Below are positions 1 to 4,825 of a stretch of 7,621 bases of DNA, in pieces (position 1 is the stretch's first letter; every line of letters begins with the position of its first letter). The translations under genes and the position numbers were made by a program. Source of the DNA: Planctomycetota bacterium (GTDB taxonomy: Bacteria > Planctomycetota > Planctomycetia > Isosphaerales > Isosphaeraceae); assembly GCA_021778575.1 (NCBI GenBank), contig JAJYCH010000208.1, positions 1 through 7,621 on the forward strand, in the 5' to 3' direction. The notes beneath the pieces were generated by a model, which worked only from the letters and a program-made list of their open reading frames with translations, did not search any database and had not been told where the DNA came from.

Positions 1-2
1 AC

Positions 3-68
3 ACCCGAGGCAGCGAGGCGGCGATCTCGCCGGGCCGGAAGGTCCGACGCGACCCGTCGTCGAACTGA
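3..68 (+). CDS. Possible C-terminal tail of an upstream gene (partial)
   Basis: A frame open from the window edge ends in TGA at 66-68. Its 21 codons end almost entirely in G or C (only two end in A), as in the real genes of this window. The peptide is basic and ends in DPSSN; no domain can be recognised from so little. A second frame is also open from the edge and runs into the next gene, so the choice of frame is uncertain. The call rests only on codon usage and on a stop lying shortly before the next gene. Confidence 0.3.
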   Translation, partial: TRGSEAAISPGRKVRRDPSSN

Positions 69-157
69 TCTTGATGACAGGTTATCTCGACCCGTCTCGA
101 TCTCCACTTCTCAAGGGGGCGGGCCGGGTGGTTCGTCCCTATTTCTCACCCGAGGAC

Positions 158-1129
158 ATGATGATCACCTTGCTTGATCACCTCGATTCCCGTCCCGCTG
201 TCGCCAACACATCAACCAATCCCGCCGAGCGACTTCGGTCGACGATGGCCGCCGTCCGGGTCTCGTTCACCTGGTTCGGCGTTCAAAAGACGCTGACCCG
301 CGAACAGAAGGCCCAGGCCGCTGAGGCCTTCGACGCCGAGGGCCAGTTCCTCTCGGCGGGCAAGAAACTGATCGACACCCGCCACGCCGCGTTCCGCGCC
401 GTGACCGCGATTCGCGGCAAGGTCGACGCCTACTGGAAGGGTTTGAGCCTGCCATTCCCCGAGCCTGGTATCCGGCTGATCCGTCACGATACGGTCGAGT
501 CGTTCGCCGCGCAGATGACCGACTTCCGGGCCGAACTCGATGACGCGGTGACCAACCTCGACCGTCATTTCGGCGAGCTGAAGCAGGCGGCTCACGAGCG
601 GCTGGGCTCGCTCTACAACCCATCGGATTATCCCGAGACGCTGGCCGGTCTGTTCGGCGTCGAGTGGGGTTTCCCGAGCGTCGAGCCGCCCGATTACCTG
701 GTCCAGCTCGCGCCGGGCTTGTACGAGGCCGAGAAGGCGAGGGTCGCCGCTCGCTTCGAGGAGGCGGTCCAGCTCGCCGAACAGGCATTCCTCGATGAAT
801 TCACGCGATTGATCGCCCACCTGACCGAACGGCTCTCGGGCGTCGGCGACGACGGCCAGCCCAAGGTCTTTCGCGACTCGGTCATCGGCAATCTGACCGA
901 GTTCTTCGATCGGTTCCGGACCCTCAACGTCCGGTCGAACGACCAGCTCGAATCGCTGGTGGCCGAGGCCCAGCGGGCGGTCCGGGGCGTCGAGCCTCGC
1001 GAACTCCGCGAAGTCTCGGGAGTCCGGCAGGCCGTGGCCTCGCAGCTCTCCCGAGTACAGTCGTCGCTCGACGCGATGCTCGTCGATCGGCCGCGTCGGC
1101 GAATCCTCCGACAGAGCGGAGGCGTTTGA
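158..1129 (+). CDS. Helical protein of unknown function, DUF3150-like
   Basis: Encodes 323 residues, mostly predicted helix, with no signal peptide or membrane segment. I chose ATG 158 because GAGG lies just before it and because codons 74-157 of the open frame have much weaker GC3 (about 57%) than the rest; ATG 74 or TTG 71 would add 28-29 residues. A short WFG turn (near residue 39) is followed by a Lys/Arg-rich helix, a GKKLID segment, an FPEPGIRLI segment, long amphipathic helices, and an FGVEWGFP segment near residue 170. This order resembles the DUF3150 type found in phage and plasmid regions, often beside MoxR-type AAA ATPases and VWA proteins; neither partner is visible here. The resemblance comes from memory of the family, not a search. 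The stop overlaps the next start by 1 nt, so the two are probably translated together. Biochemical role unknown. Confidence 0.82.
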   Translation: MMITLLDHLDSRPAVANTSTNPAERLRSTMAAVRVSFTWFGVQKTLTREQKAQAAEAFDAEGQFLSAGKKLIDTRHAAFRAVTAIRGKVDAYWKGLSLPFPEPGIRLIRHDTVESFAAQMTDFRAELDDAVTNLDRHFGELKQAAHERLGSLYNPSDYPETLAGLFGVEWGFPSVEPPDYLVQLAPGLYEAEKARVAARFEEAVQLAEQAFLDEFTRLIAHLTERLSGVGDDGQPKVFRDSVIGNLTEFFDRFRTLNVRSNDQLESLVAEAQRAVRGVEPRELREVSGVRQAVASQLSRVQSSLDAMLVDRPRRRILRQSGGV

Positions 1130-1362
1130 TGCAACTGGTCATCGCTCCCGGCGGATCGGTCCGCGCGATCTACGCCGAAGAGATCGCCCTGGACTCGATC
1201 GGCTCGATCGCGATCCGCCGGGCCAGTCACGTTGAGCCAGATTCTCAAGGTGGCTGGCTGGCCGATCTTCGCCCGGTTCACGGTCCGATCCTGGGACCCT
1301 TCCCGAATCGCTCCGAGGCTCTCGCCGCCGAGGTCGCCTGGCTCGAAGCCCACTGGCTTTGA
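1129..1362 (+). CDS. Small conserved-type protein, unknown function (77 aa)
   Basis: ATG 1129 shares its A with the TGA of the preceding gene, and GGAGG (1118-1122) sits 6 nt upstream, so translational coupling is very likely. The 77 residues form a beta-rich N-terminal half (MQLVIAPGGSVRAIY) and a C-terminal half with RRASHVEPDSQGGWLADL, GPILGPF and SEALAAEVAWLEAHWL, ending in an amphipathic helix. The RASHVEP...W.ADL...GP.LGPF...EALAAE pattern is one I associate with small uncharacterised planctomycete proteins. There is no cysteine, signal peptide or membrane segment. A role alongside the upstream DUF3150-like protein is inferred only from the overlap. Confidence 0.85.
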   Translation: MQLVIAPGGSVRAIYAEEIALDSIGSIAIRRASHVEPDSQGGWLADLRPVHGPILGPFPNRSEALAAEVAWLEAHWL

Positions 1363-1497
1363 CGTCACGAATTGATCGCCGTTTCACGCGATTGGTTCTC
1401 CAACCCTTCACGCACCCGCCCTCGCCTCCTTCGGCTCGCCGGGCGGTTGCGTCGGGTCGAGCCGGGGTCCGCGCCGAGCCTTCACAGGAACCGCTTC

Positions 1498-1767
1498 ATG
1501 ACCCAGCTCCAACGCGCGATCGCCGACCGGACCGGCGAGTCGCCCCGGACCATCCGCCGTCTCGGATTTGGCATCCACACCGACGTGAACATTTCTCCCG
1601 AACCAGACGACCCCCGCCTCGTCGTCGATTGCCCGTTCTGCGGCCGGGCCGTGCCCTATCCCGGTCGGGCCGGTGACGGCTCGCCGATCCTGGCCGAGTG
1701 CGTCAACCCCCGCTGCGACGTCTATTTCGACTTCGTCGCCGCCGATGTTTATCTCCAGCATTCCTGA
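1498..1767 (+). CDS. Small Cys4 zinc-ribbon-like protein (89 aa)
   Basis: The open frame extends upstream to 1372, but AGGAA (1486-1490) lies 7 nt before ATG 1498 and the protein-like sequence begins there. The N-terminal helix-turn-helix-sized segment (residues 4-24, AIADRTGESPRTIRRLGF) recalls small planctomycete proteins that share an 'ATGES..TIRRLGF' opening. Residues 45-73 hold a CPFC pair and a CVNPRC pair separated by 19 residues (Cys45, Cys48, Cys68, Cys73), which is a plausible zinc-ribbon or rubredoxin-like site with CX2C and CX4C knuckles. The C-terminus is acidic and aromatic. It lies 25 nt before the clamp-like gene and is probably in the same transcript. It could bind nucleic acid or act as an adaptor, but the sequence does not decide this. 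Confidence 0.8.
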   Translation: MTQLQRAIADRTGESPRTIRRLGFGIHTDVNISPEPDDPRLVVDCPFCGRAVPYPGRAGDGSPILAECVNPRCDVYFDFVAADVYLQHS

Positions 1768-1792
1768 CGTCTTCACCAAGGAAATCACCGAC

Positions 1793-3223
1793 ATGATCAC
1801 CATCACCCGTCGTCAGGCCCACGGTCTCCGCGCGATCTTTCGCCGGAGCGTCCTCGGGATCGCCCACCGAGGGTCCGTCGAACCGCTGGTTTTTCAGGCC
1901 GAAAGCGGCCAGCTCTGCGCGAGACATCGCTACGCGCACCTGGCCATCGAGCACTCGTGCCCCGTCGCCTGGCCGTCGAGCGGGACGGTCGCCCTGCCGC
2001 TCGACGCTCTGACCGACCTCGAAGGACGCGACGATTCCGTCGTCGCCCTTGACCCCGTCAGCCCCGAGAAAACCGTGGTTCGCTGGTCCGACCACGGGAT
2101 TCCGAGGTCTCGCGAGTACGTTGTTCCGAGGCTCCCGGATACCAGCACATTTCCCGACATGCCAACTTCCTGGTCCGAGGTTCCGGCCGACCTGCTGACC
2201 GCCCTCGCCGAGGCCACCATGACCTCGGCCGAGGACGACACCCGCTACGCCCTGAGCTGCTTGCTACTCAAGGAGGGCCGCAACGGCCACGAGGTCGTCG
2301 CCACCGACGGCCGCCAGGTTCTGATCTGCGGCGGCTTCTCGTTTCCCTGGTCGGGCGACGTCCTGATCCGTCGCTCGCCGGTCTTCGCCGCTCGCGACTT
2401 GCCGCGCGATCAACCCTGGTCGATCGGCCGGACCGAGACCCATATTGCCTTGAAGTGCGGACCCTGGACGATCCTTCTGGAAGTCCAGACATCGGCACGT
2501 TTCCCCCGCGTCGACATGGTCTTCCCCGACCCCGACGCCATCACGTCCCGGCTCCGGATCGACCCGCTCGACGCGTCGTTCCTGTCCGACGCGCTCGGCC
2601 GGCTCCCCGGTTCCGACGCCGTCAACGCACCGGTCACTGTCGATCTCAACGGTCGGATCGCCGTCCGCGCCCGAGGCTCAGAGACCGACCCGACGACCGA
2701 ACTCGTCCTCTCGCGATCGAGCTACGGCGGCCCTCAAGTCCGCTTCCAGACCAACCGCGACTACCTCGCCCGGGCCGTCCGGCTCGGGTTTGCCGAGGTC
2801 GCGATCATCGATTCCGAATCGCCGATCGTCTGCCGGAACGGCCGTCAAGCCTACGCCTGGCAGCCCCTCTCCGCCGATTCGGCGATCCCACCGAGCGACG
2901 ACGTCACCCGGATCGAATCCCATCAACGACAGGCGACACGTTCCCACGAGCCGCCACCCAGGACCAATCCACCCATGAACGAGCGCACGAAACTTGAAGC
3001 TCCCACAAGACCCACTCCCGATCCCGCGTCCCAGGACCCAGCCACAACCGGTCTGGTCGGGCTGATCCGCGAGGCCGAGTCGCTCCACGAGGCCCTCGGC
3101 GAGGCCCGGACCCGCTCGCAAAAGCTGATCGTCGCCCTCCGCCGCCACCGGAAACAGGCGAAATTGATGGCCGCCACGCTCAACACGCTCCGCCAGCTCA
3201 GGCTCCAGGAGGTCGCCGAATAG
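1793..3223 (+). CDS. Divergent DNA polymerase III beta (sliding clamp)-like protein with helical C-terminal extension
   Basis: Encodes 476 residues from ATG 1793, with AAGG (1778-1781) 11 nt upstream. Residues 1-360 match the three-domain length of E. coli DnaN (366 aa). R151-Y152 and L154 correspond to R152-Y153 and L155 of E. coli, and VATDGR (169-174) to VATDGH with identical spacing, so the clamp-motif cleft residue Thr172 is kept as T171. PRVDMVFPD resembles the 'FPDY..V.P' strand that opens domain III. The core ends in AYAWQPL (353-359), aligning with the E. coli C-terminus AYVVMPM. The usual Met before the Pro is Gln357, so the partner-binding cleft has changed. Residues 361-425 are a Pro/Ser/Thr-rich linker, and 426-476 a basic amphipathic helix or coiled coil. 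A canonical housekeeping DnaN would be less divergent and lack this tail, so this is probably an accessory clamp or clamp-derived protein. Whether it forms a ring is unknown. Confidence 0.85.
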   Translation: MITITRRQAHGLRAIFRRSVLGIAHRGSVEPLVFQAESGQLCARHRYAHLAIEHSCPVAWPSSGTVALPLDALTDLEGRDDSVVALDPVSPEKTVVRWSDHGIPRSREYVVPRLPDTSTFPDMPTSWSEVPADLLTALAEATMTSAEDDTRYALSCLLLKEGRNGHEVVATDGRQVLICGGFSFPWSGDVLIRRSPVFAARDLPRDQPWSIGRTETHIALKCGPWTILLEVQTSARFPRVDMVFPDPDAITSRLRIDPLDASFLSDALGRLPGSDAVNAPVTVDLNGRIAVRARGSETDPTTELVLSRSSYGGPQVRFQTNRDYLARAVRLGFAEVAIIDSESPIVCRNGRQAYAWQPLSADSAIPPSDDVTRIESHQRQATRSHEPPPRTNPPMNERTKLEAPTRPTPDPASQDPATTGLVGLIREAESLHEALGEARTRSQKLIVALRRHRKQAKLMAATLNTLRQLRLQEVAE

Positions 3224-3273
3224 CCTGGTATTTTCCGCGTCCGAGACGAGCTGAAACATCCAAATCCAGGAGG
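3224..3273 (+). promoter_or_regulatory. Potential stem masking the ribosome-binding site of the next gene
   Basis: Directly after the clamp-like gene's stop, CCTGGTATTT (3224-3233) can pair with AAATCCAGG (3262-3270), giving nine pairs with a single bulged T. The right arm contains the first half of the AGGAGG Shine-Dalgarno (3268-3273) of the gene at 3280. A minor CGTC-CGA-GACG hairpin fits within the loop. If it forms in RNA it would hide the ribosome-binding site until ribosomes finishing the upstream gene melt it. The pairing is seen in the sequence; the regulatory role is inference. Confidence 0.35.
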
Positions 3274-3279
3274 AATATC

Positions 3280-3744
3280 ATGCCATTGCGTTTGAACGTC
3301 GGCGTCTCGAAGAAGCTCGGCCTGCCGGCGTATTCCTCGATCGGAGCAAGCTGCAACCTCGAGGTCGAGCTCGAAAGCAGCCTGCTCCGCGACCTGGCCG
3401 GCTTTCACGACCAGGTCCGCGACGCCTTCATCGCCGCCCAGCAAGCCGTCAACGACGAACTGGCCCGGCTCCAGGTCCAGGCCGGGAGCGGCCAGACTGA
3501 ACTGGTGAATTCTTCAAGGAATCATCAACTCAGCAACGGCCACGCGAAGGCGGAGATCCCACCCAGCCGGCCGAGAAACCCCGCCACGCCCAGTCAGATC
3601 CGAGCGATCAATGCGATCGCCCGCCGCCTGCAGGCCGACCTCGACGGCCTGCTCTGTGACCTCGGAGTGACCCGCCCCGAGGAGCTGACCATCACCGAGG
3701 CCTCGAAGCTGATTGACCAGCTCAAGGCCGCCGCCCAAGCCTGA
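3280..3744 (+). CDS. Conserved-type protein with C-terminal SSAP-associated helical module (154 aa)
   Basis: ATG 3280 follows a full AGGAGG at 6-nt spacing. Three parts are visible. Residues 1-66 (MPLRLNVGVSKKLGLPAYSS, GASCNLEVELE, then a helix DQVRDAFIAAQQAVNDELAR) are a domain I know from many uncharacterised bacterial proteins. Residues 67-100 are a low-complexity Ser/Asn/Pro linker. Residues 103-150 (TPSQIRAINAIARR, LGVTRPEELTITEASKLIDQLK) are a helical module with the 'T..Q..AI..IAR....eel...eAS.LID.LK' signature that also occurs at the C-termini of phage-type recombination or annealing proteins. There is no catalytic motif, signal or membrane segment. Placement behind a sliding-clamp-like gene fits a DNA-metabolism role, perhaps in DNA binding or partner docking, but this is inference. 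Confidence 0.85.
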   Translation: MPLRLNVGVSKKLGLPAYSSIGASCNLEVELESSLLRDLAGFHDQVRDAFIAAQQAVNDELARLQVQAGSGQTELVNSSRNHQLSNGHAKAEIPPSRPRNPATPSQIRAINAIARRLQADLDGLLCDLGVTRPEELTITEASKLIDQLKAAAQA

Positions 3745-3789
3745 TCGGCCCTTCGCCTGTCACCAGGATCAACCCATGAAGGAGGATCG

Positions 3790-4116
3790 ATGTCGAGAAA
3801 CTCACACTCAAGAAGACGCCGTCCCGGCCGTCGTCCGCCCTGCCAGGGCCCGGCTCCCTGGAGCCAGCCGAACCCGCAGGGCTTCACCGGCCCCGGATTC
3901 CGACAGGTCTTCAACCGGATCCTGCCGGGCCTGAAAGGATCGGCGAAGAAGCAATACTTCAACGACCTGAGCGAGGCGATCGTTCTGATCATCGGCCTCG
4001 CCGGAGCCGCGCTCGGCCTGATGATCTTCGGCTGGCTCGGGGCAATCCTCGGCCTCGGAGCCGGGCTCGCCGCCGGCGGCTCGTTCGTCGAGACAAACCG
4101 GTTCCATCGCCGTTGA
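3790..4116 (+). CDS. Small basic membrane protein (108 aa)
   Basis: ATG 3790 has AAGGAGG (3777-3783) 6 nt upstream. Residues 1-20 are strongly basic (SRRRRPGRRPP), and 21-60 a Pro/Gly-rich then amphipathic stretch ending KKQYFNDL. Residues 62-100 are very hydrophobic and Gly/Ala-rich (EAIVLIIGLAGAALGLMIFG, then WLGAILGLGAGLAAGG), enough for two tightly packed membrane helices with a turn near residue 81. The small-residue spacing is glycine-zipper-like. The C-terminus (ETNRFHRR) is again basic. With both ends basic, a hairpin with both termini in the cytoplasm is likely by the positive-inside rule. It is the last gene before the terminator at 4148. Function not recognised. Confidence 0.78.
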   Translation: MSRNSHSRRRRPGRRPPCQGPAPWSQPNPQGFTGPGFRQVFNRILPGLKGSAKKQYFNDLSEAIVLIIGLAGAALGLMIFGWLGAILGLGAGLAAGGSFVETNRFHRR

Positions 4117-4147
4117 CTGGCGATCCAATCCATGGAGGCTCGAATGA

Positions 4148-4188
4148 GGCGGGCGGCCCGGAGTGGCCGCCCGCCCGTCGTTTCTTTT
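4148..4188 (+). terminator. Rho-independent terminator ending the + strand gene block
   Basis: A perfect 11-bp GC-rich stem (4148-4158 with 4165-4175; arms contain GCGGGCGGCC and its complement) encloses the 6-nt loop CGGAGT. It is followed 5 nt later by TTTCTTTT (4181-4188). It lies 32 nt after the stop of the membrane-protein gene. The interrupted T-run is slightly offset from the stem, so termination may be less than complete. Confidence 0.8.
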
Positions 4189-4315
4189 AGCGATCGGAAA
4201 TTCCAGGAGAAGTGATTGAGTTCACGGGGCGATAACGTTCCTGGATCAGTTTTCGAACCGGCTTGAGCCACTCATACGCCGGATCTGGTCACGGACGTGT
4301 TACTGGTCGATCCTC

Positions 4316-4616
4316 TCAATCCCAGAGAAACATCTCAGGATCGTAAAAATCAAATTGATTTATGAGAAATCCGATCAACTCGGATCGCGAGTGTCGGATG
4401 AAGAATCGTTGAATCAAGCTCTTGCGGGCGTCATCAAGGTGACGTTCGCAGGGGCTTGATTTCGACGAGGTCGTACCCCGGCCCTGGTTGACCCGATTCG
4501 TTTGACCTGATCTTTCGTGCTTTCGACGACTCCTGCAAACCAAGCAACGGATCGTCGATGACAGAACTGGCCATCAGCGGCCTCGCGATCCGATCGAATC
4601 GTAAGACCTCCCTCAA
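4316..4616 (-). pseudogene. Possible frameshifted remnant gene in the convergent intergenic region
   Basis: The 4189-4628 stretch has no intact gene I can defend and is less GC-rich than its surroundings. On the minus strand a frame open from 4628 down to 4434 reads protein-like (RFDRIARPLMASS, GYDLVEIKPL) and shows the coding order GC3 > GC1 > GC2 (roughly 66, 58 and 47%). It stops at 4434-4436. The adjacent minus frame then continues with protein-like sequence (LDDARKSLIQRFFIRHSR, ELIGFLINQFDFYDPEMF) to a TGA at 4316. A one-base change near 4440 would join them into a product of about 100 residues. No family is recognised. The upstream half is in the same frame as the lipoprotein gene ending at 4629 and is separated from it only by that TGA. 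Chance open frames remain possible. Confidence 0.3.
4347..4361. repeat. AT-rich 15-bp palindrome
   Basis: AAATCAA and TTGATTT are perfect 7-bp inverted arms around a single central A, in an AT-rich patch of otherwise GC-rich DNA. It could be a protein-binding site or part of an old gene sequence: on the minus strand it falls inside the candidate remnant (INQFDF). No role can be assigned. Confidence 0.4.
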
Positions 4617-4628
4617 GACCGGGAATCT

Positions 4629-4823
4629 TCAATGGGCTGGCTGACTTTGCTGAGGGGAAGTCGGTTCTCCATTCGAAGGTTCACTCGATGACTTCTGATT
4701 CGGTTTCGAAGCATCCGCTTCCTCGCCTGTGCCGGTCGTGTTCGACTCGCAGCCAGAAGCGGTCCACAGCAGGCTGACCGATATCATTCCACTCAATCCT
4801 CTGATCATCTCTCGACGGCTCAT
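4629..4823 (-). CDS. Small Tat-type lipoprotein (64 aa)
   Basis: The start is taken at 4823 because AAGGA (4830-4834) stands 6 nt upstream. An ATG at 4829 would overlap the peptidase stop as ATGA but would sit directly against the Shine-Dalgarno. The N-terminus SRREMIRG fits the twin-arginine consensus (S/T-R-R-x-hydrophobic-hydrophobic-K/R). A weakly hydrophobic segment follows (LSGMISVSLLWT), then ASGC with the lipidation Cys at residue 25. The mature part is only about 40 residues, Ser/Asn/Glu/Pro/Gln-rich and probably disordered (ESNTTGTGEEADAS, then a PQQSQ tail). It appears to be a tiny surface or periplasmic lipoprotein with no enzymatic domain, perhaps a tether or accessory of the secreted peptidase encoded immediately before it. 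Function is inferred only from that coupling. Confidence 0.68.
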   Translation of the reverse strand: MSRREMIRGLSGMISVSLLWTASGCESNTTGTGEEADASKPNQKSSSEPSNGEPTSPQQSQPAH

Positions 4824-4825
4824 CG

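Noticed and set aside
71..157. Longer N-terminus of the DUF3150-like protein from TTG 71 or ATG 74
   Set aside because: No Shine-Dalgarno, weak third-position GC and low protein-likeness compared with the sequence from ATG 158; kept only as an alternative start.
1423..1453. CCGCCC / GGGCGG inverted repeat between the 77-aa and 89-aa genes
   Set aside because: Short arms with a 19-nt loop and no T-run; expected by chance in such GC-rich DNA, so not called as terminator or attenuator.
2455..2997. 180-residue + strand open frame inside the clamp-like gene
   Set aside because: Arg/Pro-rich shadow of the clamp-like frame in GC-rich DNA, without ribosome-binding site or domain signature.
2678..3259. 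193-residue minus-strand open frame opposite the clamp-like gene
   Set aside because: Antisense shadow created by the GC3 bias of the real gene; no family features and no supported start.
3776..3934. Overlapping + frame beginning MKEDRC before the membrane-protein gene
   Set aside because: The AAGGAGG just inside it serves ATG 3790; the frame is an Arg/Ala/Pro-rich shadow.
4144..4215. 23-codon frame with GGAGG upstream, running through the terminator hairpin
   Set aside because: Its sequence is explained by the GC hairpin and T-run; the peptide is Arg/Pro-rich and shows no independent sign of coding.
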